A stretch of DNA of 64,000 nt from an uncultured Oscillospiraceae bacterium (GCA_910588135.1 CAJUOT010000002.1:29446-93445), one strand, 5' to 3'. Counted from the stretch's first letter, positions 48,010 to 56,726 are shown. The notes: a model not told the origin generated them from the letters alone. A program made the numbers and translations.

Positions 48010-48038
48010 CAAGGGAGGCGCGGGAAGCGCCTCTCTTG
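48010..48038 (+). terminator. Terminator after the DUF4830 gene
   Basis: A 12-bp stem (one mismatch), CAAGGGAGGCGC with GCGCCTCTCTTG, then a weak CTTCT tail. The following 70 bases before nagA contain a GCTGTGAGC-type piece resembling the dispersed 3'-end repeat. Confidence 0.6.
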
Positions 48039-48108
48039 CTTCTATCTTGGGGGGAGCAGACACGGCGGAGCGGGTACGCCCTGCCCGCGCGGGCACAGCT
48101 CACAGCGC

Positions 48109-49233
48109 TCAGCTTGTTTGAACGAGGTTCCCGTGGAAGAACACGGCCTTCACATTCAGCGCTCCGTCCAGCACCACCGCGTTGGCCCGCTTCCCCGGCT
48201 CCAGGCTGCCCACCCGGTCAAAAATACCGATGGCCTGGGCGGGGTTCACCGCCGCGGCCCTCACCGCGTCCGTCAGGGGGATGCCAAAGGAGACGGCGGT
48301 TTTCATGCACGCCATCAGGTCGGTGGCCGAGCCGGCGATGGTGCCGTCGGCCAGGGTGGCCAGGGGGCCCTTGACGATGACGTTCTGGCCGCCCAGGTCG
48401 TACTCGCCGTCGGACATACCAGCGGCCCGCATGGTGTCGGAAATCAGCACCACCCGGTCCGCGCCGAACATCTTGAACACCGCCCGCACCACGCTGGGGT
48501 GGATGTGGATGCCGTCGGAAATCAGCTCCACCCGGCTCCAGGGGCTGTCCAGCGCCGCGCCCACCACGCCGGGGGCGCGGTGGGTGAAGCCGGGCATGGC
48601 GTTGAACAGGTGGGTGACCTGCCGGGCCCCGCACCGGAACGCTTCCATCGCCGTGTCATAATCCGCGGTGGTGTGGGCCACCGCCACGGTTACCTCCTCG
48701 GATACCTCGCGGATGAACTCCATGGCCCCCGGCACCTCCGGGGCTACGGACACCAGCTTCACCAGCCCCTCGGAGGCTTCCGCCAGCCGGCGCAGCATCG
48801 CCACGTCGGGGGCATGGAGCCAGTCCCCGTTCTGCGCGCCCTTCTTGGCCAGGGACAGGAACGGGCCCTCCAGGTTGATGCCCACCAGATCCGCGCCGGG
48901 GCGGCCCGCCCGCTTGTGCTCCGCCGCCGTGCGGCACACCTTCAGCAGCCGGTCCTCCAGCAGGGTCATCCCCGCCGGACAGATCTGGGTCACGCCCCGG
49001 GACAGCTCGTATTCCGCCATGGCCTGCAGGCCCTCCGGGTCGCCGTCGGAAAAGTCCGCGCCCTTGCAGCCGTGGAAGTGCACGTCGGTGAGGCCGGGGA
49101 TCACATAGCAGCCCGCCGCGTCATAGCTCGCCGCATCCCGGCTGTCCGGGGTGAGCAGGGCGCCGTCAAAGCAGACGTCCCGCTCCACAAAGCCTTTTTG
49201 CAGGTCAAATACCCTGCCGCCGGTGATCTTCAT
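48109..49233 (-). CDS. nagA: N-acetylglucosamine-6-phosphate deacetylase
   Basis: The 374-residue metal-dependent amidohydrolase removes acetate from GlcNAc-6-P. It has the VHFHGCKG motif near residues 53-60, EGPFLS with the metal Glu, and AHTTADY / HLFNAMPGFTHR. The ISDTMRAAGM segment carries catalytic Asp. It overlaps nagB by ATGA and the product feeds the deaminase. Together with nagB and a MurR/RpiR regulator, the operon recycles amino sugars from cell wall or host glycans. Confidence 0.97.
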   Translation of the reverse strand: MKITGGRVFDLQKGFVERDVCFDGALLTPDSRDAASYDAAGCYVIPGLTDVHFHGCKGADFSDGDPEGLQAMAEYELSRGVTQICPAGMTLLEDRLLKVCRTAAEHKRAGRPGADLVGINLEGPFLSLAKKGAQNGDWLHAPDVAMLRRLAEASEGLVKLVSVAPEVPGAMEFIREVSEEVTVAVAHTTADYDTAMEAFRCGARQVTHLFNAMPGFTHRAPGVVGAALDSPWSRVELISDGIHIHPSVVRAVFKMFGADRVVLISDTMRAAGMSDGEYDLGGQNVIVKGPLATLADGTIAGSATDLMACMKTAVSFGIPLTDAVRAAAVNPAQAIGIFDRVGSLEPGKRANAVVLDGALNVKAVFFHGNLVQTS

Positions 49234-49970
49234 GCCTTGTCCTCCATGAGCTTCGCCAGGGCGCTCTCATCGCCCACCAGGGTAACGTCCGGGTGGAGCT
49301 GAAGGATGGAGGCGGGCACCTCCGGGGTGATGGGCCCGCTGAACGCCTTCCACACGGCGTCCGCCTTGTCCGCGCCGCTGGCCACCACCAGGATCTTCCG
49401 GGCCTTCATAATGGTACCGATGCCCATGGTCAGCGCCTGCTTGGGCACATCGTCCGCGCTGGCGAAGAACCGGGCGTTGGCCTCGATGGTGCTCTGGGTG
49501 AGGTCCACCAGATGGGTGGCCGCCGGGAAATCCGCGCAGGGCTCGTTGAAGCCGATATGTCCGTTCCGGCCCAGGCCCAGCAGCTGCAGGTCAGCGTAGC
49601 CAAGGTCCGCCACCACCTGCTCATACCGGGCGCACTCCGCCGCCGGATCGGCGGCCAGCCCGCTGGGCACGTTGGTGTTCTCCACCGCGATGTCCACATG
49701 GTCAAACAGGTTGGTCTGCATGAAATAGCGGTAGCTCTGATCGTGGTCGGGGGCCAGGCCGTAGTATTCGTCCAGGTTCACGGAGCGGACTTCGGCAAAG
49801 CTCAGATCCCCCTGCTTGTTCCACTCAATCAGCTGCTTATAGGCCCCGATGGGGGTGGAGCCTGTGGCAAGGCCCAGCACACAGTCCGGCTTGGACACCA
49901 CCTGGGCGGCGATCACCGCCGCGGCGCGGCGGCTCATGGCATTGTAATCCTTTTCGCAATAAATACGCAT
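49230..49970 (-). CDS. nagB: Glucosamine-6-phosphate deaminase
   Basis: The 246-residue enzyme converts GlcN-6-P to fructose-6-P and ammonia. LATGSTPIGAYK, NLDEYYG and GLGRNGHIGFNEP are all present. The start at 49970 has AGAGGTG 6 bases upstream. It is transcribed with nagA from the promoter at 50081-50109. The divergent sugar island with YdjC and GH4 in the same window could deliver its substrate. Confidence 0.97.
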   Translation of the reverse strand: MRIYCEKDYNAMSRRAAAVIAAQVVSKPDCVLGLATGSTPIGAYKQLIEWNKQGDLSFAEVRSVNLDEYYGLAPDHDQSYRYFMQTNLFDHVDIAVENTNVPSGLAADPAAECARYEQVVADLGYADLQLLGLGRNGHIGFNEPCADFPAATHLVDLTQSTIEANARFFASADDVPKQALTMGIGTIMKARKILVVASGADKADAVWKAFSGPITPEVPASILQLHPDVTLVGDESALAKLMEDKA

Positions 49971-50080
49971 GACAAACACCTCTGTTAAAAAATTTGGTAC
50001 GGCAGCCGCGTCCCGCGGTGGGGAAGTATGAGAGGCCTTTCCTGAACCGTGCCCCGCCCTGAGGCGGTCCACTTGGATAG

Positions 50081-50109
50081 ATTGTATAATCCCCGCCCCC
50101 ATTTGTCAA
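50081..50109 (-). promoter_or_regulatory. Promoter of nagBA
   Basis: On the minus strand: TTGACA (50104-50109), 17-base spacer, TACAAT (50081-50086). An A/T-rich near-palindrome GAAAAAATTTTC lies further upstream (about 50149-50160) and could be the MurR/RpiR site (uncertain). Confidence 0.85.
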
Positions 50110-50176
50110 TACGGCGGAGACTGGATTTTTCCAGAATCTATAAAATCGAAAAAATTTTCTCCCTCTCCGGGCAAAC

Positions 50177-51031
50177 CTACAGGTGCTTGTCCGACAGGGC
50201 GTCGGCCACCAGCCTGCGCCGCGCCCGGCAGCCCTCCATGTCCCGGCGGCATATCTCGTTGAACAGCACGTCGGTGAGATAGAGCTGGGCCATGCGGGCG
50301 GCCACAGACCCCATCTGAAGGGGGCCCTCCTTGGCGCCGCACTCCAGCACAATGTCCGCCAGGGCCGCGCCGGGGGACTTGGGAAACCGGGTGATGAGAA
50401 TGGTGCCCACTCCCCGTTCCCGGGCCATTTTCAGCAGATCCACCATGTCCCGGGTGGAGCCGGAGTAGGAGAAATACAGGATGGCGTCCCGCTGGGAGAG
50501 CAGCGCCGCCCGGATGGCCTGAAGATGGGAATCGTCCACTGAGTAGAAGTTCGGCATGGCGGTGGAAAACAGGTGGGCCGCCTCCTTGGCCAGAATGGCG
50601 GAGCCGCCCAGCCCCATGCACAGCACCCGGTCCGCCGCCACCAGCATATCCGCCGCCGCCGTGACCGCCGCCGGGTCAATCATGGCCAGGGTCTGGGTGA
50701 TGGCGTCCACATCCGCCGCGCACAGCTTGCGGCACATCTCGCCCACGTTGTCCTCTGCGTCGATCTCGCCATACAGGGGGTTTGTGAGCCGCTGCCCCGC
50801 GCCCGCCCCGGCCACCGCCAGCTTGAACGCGCTGTAGCCCTTGTACCCCAGCCGCCGGCAGAAGCGGGACACGGTGGCCTCCGCCACCTCCGCCACCTCC
50901 GCCATTTCGGAGATAGACATGAACTGGCACTCCTGCCGCTGGAGCAGGATGTAGTCCGCAATTTTTTTCTCCGCCCCGGTCAGCTGATAGTACTCCCGGT
51001 TAATCCTTGTAAAGACGTCTCCGTATGCCAT
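50177..51031 (-). CDS. MurR/RpiR-family transcriptional regulator
   Basis: The 284-residue protein has an N-terminal RpiR helix-turn-helix (MSISEMAEVAEVAEATVSRFCRRLGYKGYSAFK, about 38-70) and a C-terminal SIS sugar-phosphate-binding domain (about 120-250: VLCMGLGGSAILAKE, YFSYSGSTRDMVDLL). It is upstream of nagBA in the same direction, so it most likely controls them in response to an amino-sugar phosphate (inference). Confidence 0.92.
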   Translation of the reverse strand: MAYGDVFTRINREYYQLTGAEKKIADYILLQRQECQFMSISEMAEVAEVAEATVSRFCRRLGYKGYSAFKLAVAGAGAGQRLTNPLYGEIDAEDNVGEMCRKLCAADVDAITQTLAMIDPAAVTAAADMLVAADRVLCMGLGGSAILAKEAAHLFSTAMPNFYSVDDSHLQAIRAALLSQRDAILYFSYSGSTRDMVDLLKMARERGVGTILITRFPKSPGAALADIVLECGAKEGPLQMGSVAARMAQLYLTDVLFNEICRRDMEGCRARRRLVADALSDKHL

Positions 51032-51099
51032 GCCGCCTCCTTTCCCCCGCCTCCGGGGCGGGAACGCCGCGTTTCACGCGCCTTGATATCACTGATCTT

Positions 51100-51129
51100 A
51101 TCATACCCTGACTGCGGCGATTCCGTCAA
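51100..51129 (-). promoter_or_regulatory. Promoter of the MurR/RpiR gene
   Basis: On the minus strand: TTGACG (51124-51129), 18-base spacer, TATGAT (51100-51105). Confidence 0.65.
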
Positions 51130-51249
51130 GAGAAAAAGAGAAAGTTTCTTCCCATTTTGATAAAAAAGTCTGCTTTCCTTCTTATTGTCACTGCTTTACA
51201 TAATTTTCCCTGGGGAATTCTGTCACGTTTTCATTCAGCATCCCCGCGC

Positions 51250-53820
51250 TCAGCCGCCGATGATCCGGCGGATCTCCCGCTCCGCCTGCTCCACCTCGAA
51301 CTCCAGCTCGGCGGCGCTCATCCGCACCGCCCCGTGGCCCAGGATGATCATCTGCTCCAGCCCGTCGGAGGTGGCCACCCGCACCCGGTGCTCCCTCCGC
51401 TCCTTCGCCAGGGCGTAGGTGGTCTTTTCGATATACATATCCGCCGTCTCCGCCTCCCTGGTGTACACCACGAACAGGTCCCCCAGCCGCTCCACGCTGC
51501 CCGGATTCCCCTTCACCTTGTAGGCGTCGAACACCACGATGACCTTGCAGCGCTTCCACCCCTGGTAGTTGCGCAGCCGGTGGATCAGCCGCTCCCGGGC
51601 GCTGTCCAGGTCCACCCTCCCCAGCGCCCGCAGTTCGTCCACGCCGTGGATGATGTTGTAGCCGTCCACCAGCAGGTAGTCGTCCCCGTCCCGGACCTTC
51701 AATCCCTTCCAGGGCCTGGGTTTTGGCGGGGCGGACGCCCTGGGCGCGGGGCGGAAGGCATGGGGCCTGACCGGGCCGTAGGCCCGCTCAAAGATGGCCT
51801 CCAGCTCCTTGTCCAGCGCCGCCCGGGATTCATAGCTCATGGCCGGCTCCCGGCGGGCGGGAGCCTCCTCCCGGGCGGCCGCCTGGGGCGGCCGCCAGCC
51901 GCTGTCCAGGTGCATATGCTCCCGCACCTCGTCCCAGGGCACGTTGAACCCCGCCCCGTGGGCGCAGAACACCGAGCCGGAGGGGTTGTCCACGTCCCGC
52001 TCCGGGTCGTAGCCCGCCTCCGCCACGACGGCCCCGGCATTGTGGCAGGGGCGGTAGCCCTCCACCGCGCAGGAGAACCGCCCCCGGCCCCCCGTGTAGG
52101 CCGCCAGCTGGGTCCAGTAGCCCTCCGCCTCGGACACGGGGACGCTGCCGGAGAGCACCGCAGCCTCCCCGCGCTGTTCCGGGGACTGGAAATCCGCCCC
52201 CATGCGCTGCAAATCGGTCATAGCCCGGCCTACGCTGGCCGTGGGCACCTCCAGCCGGAAGGAGTACCACGGCTCCAGCAGTACGCTCTGCGCACACATC
52301 AGCCCCTGGCGCACCGCCCGGTAAGTGGCCTGCCGGAAGTCGCCCCCCTCGGTGTGCTTCAAGTGGGCCCTGCCCGTCAAAAGGGTGATTTTCATATCCG
52401 TGATGGGCGCGCCGGTGAGCACCCCCAGGTGGGTCTTTTCCATCAGGTGGGTGAGGATGAGCCGCTGCCAGTTCCGATCCAGCACGTTTTCCGGGCACGC
52501 GGTGTCCAGCACCAGCCCCGCCCCCCGCTCCAAAGGCTCCAGCAGCAGGTGAACCTCTGCGTAATGCCGCAGGGGCTCAAAGTGGCCCACCCCCTCCGCC
52601 GGGGCGGCAATGGTCTCCAGATACACGATGCGCCCGGGGCCGAAGGACACCTGCGCCCCGAACCGCCGCTCCATCAGCCGGGACAGCACCTCCAGCTGCA
52701 CCTCCCCCATAAGGTGCACCCGGATCTCCCCCAGCTGCCCGTTCCACTCCACCTGAAGCTGGGGGTCCTCCTCCTCCAGCACCCGGAGCTGAGCCAGCAG
52801 GGTGTGCGCGTCCCCCCCGGCGGGGGGCAGCACCTGATAGGCCAGCACCGGCTCCAGCTGGGGACCGGACCAGTCCTCCTCCGCCCCCAGGCCCTGGCCC
52901 GCCCGGGTGCGGGTGAGGCCGGTGACGGCGCACACCGTCCCCGCCGGAGCCTGGTCTGCGGGGGTGAATTTCGCCCCGGAGTACAGCCGCAGCTGGGTGG
53001 CCTTCTCCTCCCAGTCCGGGCCCTTCACCGTGTCCCGCACCCGCAGAACGCCGCCGGTCACCTTCAGCCAGGTGAGCCGCTCCCCCTTGTCATCCCGGGA
53101 GATTTTGAACACCCGGGCGGCAAACTCCCCCGGCCAGTCCGGCTCCAGGGCAAAGCGCCCCAGGCCGTCCAGCAGCCCGTCCACCCCCTCCAGCCTCAGC
53201 GCCGAGCCGAAGTAGCAGGGGAACAGCTTCCGCTCCACAATGAGGGCGGACAAGTCCGCGTCGGGCAGCGCCCCCGTGCCCAGATAGCGCTCCATCAGCT
53301 CCTCTTCGCACAGCGCGGCCTGCTCCAGCACCTCCTCCGCCGGCCCGGAGAAATCGGCGCAGCCCTCGTCCAGCCGCGCGCGCAGCTGGGACAGCAGCGC
53401 CCCCCGGTCCGTGTCCGGCTGGTCCATTTTGTTGACAAACAAAAAGGTGGGCACCCGGTGGCGCTCCAGCAGCCTCCACAGCGTCTCCGTGTGGCCCTGC
53501 ACCCCGTCCGCCCCGCTGATGAGCAGCACGGCGTAGTCCATCACCTGCACCGCCCGCTCCATCTCGGCGGAGAAATCCACATGGCCGGGAGTGTCCAGCA
53601 GGGTGAGTTCGCACCCCTTCCAGTCCAGCCGCGCCTGCTTGGAAAAGATGGTGATCCCCCGCTCCCGCTCCTGCTCCTCGGTGTCCAGAAAGGCGTCCCC
53701 GTGGTCCACCCGGCCCTGCCGCCGCAGCACCCCGGCCCGGTACAGCATGGCCTCGGACAGGGTGGTCTTGCCCGAGTCCACATGGGCCAGCAGGCCCACG
53801 CAAAGCCGCTTTTCCGCCAT
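51250..53820 (-). CDS. TetM-like ribosome-binding GTPase fused to a Rae1/YacP-type NYN ribonuclease domain
   Basis: The 856-residue protein has two parts. Residues 1-640 are an EF-G/TetM-type translational GTPase: G1 AHVDSGKTT (12-20), RGITI (54-58), DTPGH (76-80), NKMD (130-133), later ribosome-contact domains, and a C-terminal VFCAHGAGFNVPWDEV block. The domain IV loop that ejects tetracycline in TetM (YSPVST type) is AHLKHTE here (485-491), so drug resistance is doubtful. After a Pro-rich linker (640-710), residues 713-856 form a NYN/PIN domain like Bacillus Rae1: VDGYN with Asp719, VVFDAY with Asp765, TSDG with Asp819. Rae1 is known to cut mRNA in the ribosomal A site. Confidence 0.9.
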   Translation of the reverse strand: MAEKRLCVGLLAHVDSGKTTLSEAMLYRAGVLRRQGRVDHGDAFLDTEEQERERGITIFSKQARLDWKGCELTLLDTPGHVDFSAEMERAVQVMDYAVLLISGADGVQGHTETLWRLLERHRVPTFLFVNKMDQPDTDRGALLSQLRARLDEGCADFSGPAEEVLEQAALCEEELMERYLGTGALPDADLSALIVERKLFPCYFGSALRLEGVDGLLDGLGRFALEPDWPGEFAARVFKISRDDKGERLTWLKVTGGVLRVRDTVKGPDWEEKATQLRLYSGAKFTPADQAPAGTVCAVTGLTRTRAGQGLGAEEDWSGPQLEPVLAYQVLPPAGGDAHTLLAQLRVLEEEDPQLQVEWNGQLGEIRVHLMGEVQLEVLSRLMERRFGAQVSFGPGRIVYLETIAAPAEGVGHFEPLRHYAEVHLLLEPLERGAGLVLDTACPENVLDRNWQRLILTHLMEKTHLGVLTGAPITDMKITLLTGRAHLKHTEGGDFRQATYRAVRQGLMCAQSVLLEPWYSFRLEVPTASVGRAMTDLQRMGADFQSPEQRGEAAVLSGSVPVSEAEGYWTQLAAYTGGRGRFSCAVEGYRPCHNAGAVVAEAGYDPERDVDNPSGSVFCAHGAGFNVPWDEVREHMHLDSGWRPPQAAAREEAPARREPAMSYESRAALDKELEAIFERAYGPVRPHAFRPAPRASAPPKPRPWKGLKVRDGDDYLLVDGYNIIHGVDELRALGRVDLDSARERLIHRLRNYQGWKRCKVIVVFDAYKVKGNPGSVERLGDLFVVYTREAETADMYIEKTTYALAKERREHRVRVATSDGLEQMIILGHGAVRMSAAELEFEVEQAEREIRRIIGG

Positions 53821-53855
53821 CTTCCCACCTCCCGTCTGCGCCGCAGTTTTTGCTT

Positions 53856-53884
53856 ATCATAGCACAAAAACGCCCCGGACACAA
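53856..53884 (-). promoter_or_regulatory. Possible promoter of the GTPase-NYN gene
   Basis: On the minus strand: TTGTGT (53879-53884), 17-base spacer, TATGAT (53856-53861). It overlaps the terminator of the gene upstream. Confidence 0.45.
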
Positions 53885-53897
53885 GAGTGTCCGGGGC
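53866..53897 (-). terminator. Terminator of the surface-protein gene
   Basis: An 11-bp stem, GCCCCGGACAC (53872-53882) with GTGTCCGGGGC (53887-53897). On the minus strand it is followed by GTTTTTGTG. Confidence 0.88.
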
Positions 53898-53929
53898 ATT
53901 TCGCGCTGTTTGGTTCCGTGTTGCGGGGG

Positions 53930-56272
53930 TCAGGCTGCCACTTCGCTCTCCTCGTCCTGGGCGGGGATGTACTCCTCGCCGAAAAACTCGGCCAGCACTT
54001 CGTCGCAGTTGAGCACAGCCTCGTCCCCGTCGCCCGTCAGGGTGGTGAGCTCGGGCATGGTCATGCCCGCGTAAGCGGCAAAGCGGGTGAGGATGTCCCG
54101 CACAGCGCTCACAGTCACCAGTTCGTCCGGCTCGAACGTGCCGTCCTCATACGCTTCAATGATGCCAATGGACTTGGCCCAAGCCATAGCCGGGAAATAC
54201 TCGTGCTCCTCGGTCACGTCCTCGAACAGGCCGCTGTCCTCTGCGGGGGCAGGCTCCCCCTCGTGCCGCCACAGGTAGTCGACGAACTCAGCGCGGGTCA
54301 CAGGGCCCGCGGCCAGGGGCACCTCGGGGTCGGTAATCTCGGTCTCGGGGGGATTGGTGGGGATCAACTCCCACCGAACTCCCAGCTCGACCTCCCCCGT
54401 CACCTCAAAGGGACCTTCCACGAGCTCGCCGTTCACCGTCCAGCCAACAAAGGCAAAGCCATCGAGGGTGGGCTTCTCGAACTCGCTGACATCCACCATA
54501 GTGCCCTTTTCCACCTCGGCCCGCACATTTCCATCCATGTCGATCAGCTGGAAATACTGGTCATGGGCGGCCTTCAGGGAAGCAGTCCCTGTGCACACCA
54601 CTCCGACCACCGCTTGATCCTGAGAATAATACCCAAATTGTCCGTTGCTGCCCCAGCCTTCGCCGCCGTCAAAATACCAGCCGGTGATGGGCTTGTTGTC
54701 ACTGTTCAGCGTGCCCGCCGCTTCGATCAGCGTCAGCTTGGAACCCTGGCTATGGATATCATCCGCTTTCGCGGCGCTGTTATTATTGATTGCCCCGGCG
54801 GTCATGGTAAATTCGCTGTTGGAAGCGCTCACCACGCCGCCGCCGGTCTTATCAGCGGAGTTGCCGGTAATCTCACCGCCGTTCAGGGTGGCCTTGGAGC
54901 CGGTAATATAGATGCCGCCGCCGTTCTGGTCGACGGTATTGCCGGAGACTTTGCCGCCGATCACAGCCTCCGATCCCCCCTGGGCGTACAGACCGCCGCC
55001 CCAGTGCGCGGTGTTGTCGGAGACTTCACCGTTGATCTCAGCCTCCACATCATGCGCAAAGATGCCGCCGCCCATGTTGCCCGTGTTCCCGCTGACGACC
55101 GCGCCCTCTTCCATGGTCAGGCTGCCCTGCTGGATGTTCACGCCGCCGCCGTGCATCTCGGTGGTATTCCCGTTGATCTGGGCGTTTCCCTTCAGGGTGA
55201 CGTCGGACAAAACGGCCTGAATACCGCCGCCATTGGCCGCGTTGTTGCCGGAAATTTCGCCATTGACCTCAGTTTCCGTGTAAGCCGCATAGATGCCGCC
55301 GCCCTCGTTTTCGGCTTCATTGCCGGAGATGGTGCCCGCGCTTACGGTGACGTCACCCTTTATGCTGGCAATACCACCGCCAATGACCGCGCTGTTGCCG
55401 GAAATTTCGCCGCCGTTCATGGTGGTGCTGCCGCTGTTGGCCACGCCGCCGCCGAAGGCGCCTTCATTGCCGGAGATCTCACCGTTGTTCATCACAAACG
55501 TCCCGTCCTGTCCAACACCGACACCGCCGCCGTCGTGCGTGGCCTCATTGCCGGTGATCTTGCCGCCGTTCATGGTGAACGTAGACTCAAAAATGACCTC
55601 AACGCCGCCGCCGCAGTTCCCCGAGGTATTGCCGGAAATCTCGCCGCCGTTCATCGTGAATTCCGCCTGGGAATTCATGTTAACGCCGCCGCCGGATCCA
55701 GCTGAAGTGTTCCCGGTAATTTTGCCGCCGTTCATGGTGAACTTAGTGTGCGGGTCAACAACAACACCGCCGCCGTGCAGAGTGGCCTCATTGCCGGTGA
55801 TCTCGCCTCCATTTATGGTGAGCTCGGAACCTTTGCCGGATTCTCCTCGGCCGTTAACAATGATACCGCCGCCAACGGCCACCTGGCCGCCGGTAATCTT
55901 GCCGCCGCCAGTCTCGCTGCTGTCCTCAATGGTCAGGCTGGCGCCCTTGTTCACCGCGATGACACCGACCTCACCATTGCCATCAATGGTCTTGCCGTTC
56001 AAATCCAGGGTGATGTTGATATCCTCGCCAGAGAAGGTGACCCGCTTATTCCCCTCATCCGATTCATGCGTCACGTTCTCATAGAGGGTGACCTTACCAT
56101 CCTCATAGCCAATTCTGGTTTCGTTGGTTTCTTCGTTAATTAGGGACTGCTGATTGTCGATCACGCCTTGCAGCTCTGCAAATGAGGCCGCGAACCCCGG
56201 CATGGCCAAGCTGACGCACAGCACCAGGGACAGGCCCACGGACAGGACTTTCGAGAAAAACTTCTTTGCCAT
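53930..56272 (-). CDS. Large secreted beta-helix surface protein with SLH-like region
   Basis: The 780-residue protein has a signal peptide (1-29, ending PGFAA). Many right-handed beta-helix repeats (about 95-530) are built on MNGGEITGN-x-GGGV units with recurring GGG and SGN. A small beta-domain (about 585-650) is followed by an S-layer-homology-like stretch (about 655-750: VTRAEFVDYLWRHEGEP, MAWAKSIGIIEAYEDGTFEPDE) for attachment to the wall. The tail is acidic. It is likely an adhesin or glycan-binding surface protein. It is controlled by the c-di-GMP leader upstream. Confidence 0.88.
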   Translation of the reverse strand: MAKKFFSKVLSVGLSLVLCVSLAMPGFAASFAELQGVIDNQQSLINEETNETRIGYEDGKVTLYENVTHESDEGNKRVTFSGEDINITLDLNGKTIDGNGEVGVIAVNKGASLTIEDSSETGGGKITGGQVAVGGGIIVNGRGESGKGSELTINGGEITGNEATLHGGGVVVDPHTKFTMNGGKITGNTSAGSGGGVNMNSQAEFTMNGGEISGNTSGNCGGGVEVIFESTFTMNGGKITGNEATHDGGGVGVGQDGTFVMNNGEISGNEGAFGGGVANSGSTTMNGGEISGNSAVIGGGIASIKGDVTVSAGTISGNEAENEGGGIYAAYTETEVNGEISGNNAANGGGIQAVLSDVTLKGNAQINGNTTEMHGGGVNIQQGSLTMEEGAVVSGNTGNMGGGIFAHDVEAEINGEVSDNTAHWGGGLYAQGGSEAVIGGKVSGNTVDQNGGGIYITGSKATLNGGEITGNSADKTGGGVVSASNSEFTMTAGAINNNSAAKADDIHSQGSKLTLIEAAGTLNSDNKPITGWYFDGGEGWGSNGQFGYYSQDQAVVGVVCTGTASLKAAHDQYFQLIDMDGNVRAEVEKGTMVDVSEFEKPTLDGFAFVGWTVNGELVEGPFEVTGEVELGVRWELIPTNPPETEITDPEVPLAAGPVTRAEFVDYLWRHEGEPAPAEDSGLFEDVTEEHEYFPAMAWAKSIGIIEAYEDGTFEPDELVTVSAVRDILTRFAAYAGMTMPELTTLTGDGDEAVLNCDEVLAEFFGEEYIPAQDEESEVAA

Positions 56273-56327
56273 AATTTCATCCTCCTAATTTGTTAGTTTG
56301 GGAAGTTGAAATTCTGGCGGGCTGGCC

Positions 56328-56403
56328 GGCATAGTCGTCACCGCAAAGTCTGTTTCGACCTTAGCCCCATGCCTTTGCGCCCCACCCTTTCGGATGGTCT
56401 GCC
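56328..56403 (-). ncRNA. c-di-GMP-I (GEMM) riboswitch, second aptamer
   Basis: On the minus strand the RNA begins GGCAGACC, has a CCAUCCGAAAGGGUGG hairpin with a GAAA loop and the conserved GGGGCGCAAAGGC, then GGGGCUAAGG and a second hairpin (AAGGUC/GACUUU). It closes with UGCC pairing to the initial GGCA. It lies 55 bases before the surface-protein start. Downstream, AATTTCA (56300-56306 area) can pair with TGAAATT around the start region, and CTTCC with the GGAGG ribosome-binding site, so it probably controls translation. Confidence 0.72.
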
Positions 56404-56424
56404 TTTTTCAGAAAATCGCTCGGG

Positions 56425-56445
56425 CTATTTGGAGCCAATTCGCAT
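56425..56445 (-). CDS. Six-codon leader ORF between the two riboswitches (MRIGSK)
   Basis: ATG at 56445 is preceded by a near-perfect AGGAGGTG with 5-base spacing and followed by six sense codons and TAG. The ORF is too short for an enzyme but well placed to be translated. Its function is unknown; it may mark coupling between transcription past the first aptamer and the second aptamer. Confidence 0.5.
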   Translation of the reverse strand: MRIGSK

Positions 56446-56486
56446 CGCACACCTCCTCTGTGCTTTAGTGGGCACTCTTTTCTTAT

Positions 56487-56523
56487 TTTTAATAAGAAAA
56501 GAGTTGCGTCTAGACGCAACTCT
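56487..56523 (-). terminator. Expression-platform terminator after the first aptamer
   Basis: A perfect 24-bp palindrome at 56500-56523 (12-bp stem) is followed on the minus strand by TTTTCTTATT. Its GACGCAACTC arm can also pair with AGTTGC at the 3' end of the first aptamer (AGTTGC/GCAACT), an antiterminator arrangement. An adjoining AT-rich 13-bp hairpin (56475-56503) overlaps the palindrome by 4 bases. Confidence 0.8.
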
Positions 56524-56564
56524 AAAAGTTATGCCAATTGTAAAACAAATCCCGAAATTTGTTT

Positions 56565-56634
56565 GCAACTGGCTGCCACCCCCCGAAGGGAAGGCCCTTT
56601 AGCTTTGCGCCACCGGCTTTCACCGGGTTTGCCC
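56565..56634 (-). ncRNA. c-di-GMP-I (GEMM) riboswitch, first aptamer
   Basis: On the minus strand: GGGCAAACC, a CCGGUGAAAGCCGG hairpin with a GAAA loop, UGGCGCAAAGCU, GGGCCU, a second hairpin around UUCGGG, then GGCAGCCAGUUGC. GCAA at the start pairs with UUGC at the end. These are the conserved GEMM-I features, including the GCAAAGC core. The aptamer starts within about 10 bases of the transcription start. Confidence 0.85.
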
Positions 56635-56645
56635 TTGTTGATTGT

Positions 56646-56674
56646 AGTATAGCAGGCTCCTGTTGGTTTGTCAA
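56646..56674 (-). promoter_or_regulatory. Promoter of the riboswitch leader and surface-protein gene
   Basis: On the minus strand: TTGACA (56669-56674), 17-base spacer, TATACT (56646-56651). The leader from here to the start codon is about 370 bases. Confidence 0.9.
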
Positions 56675-56726
56675 GGGGATTTTCATCAAAATTTTATCAG
56701 AAAGGGAATTCTTTTCAGAGGCCCCT

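Noticed and set aside
51250..53820. Genuine tetracycline-resistance gene (tetM type)
   Set aside because: The loop that ejects tetracycline is not conserved and a ribonuclease domain is fused. Similarity is to the wider TetM/EF-G GTPase family.
56475..56523. Insertion-sequence ends (inverted repeats)
   Set aside because: The two palindromes are adjacent stem-loops within a leader RNA, with a terminator-like T-tract. No transposase or target duplication is present.
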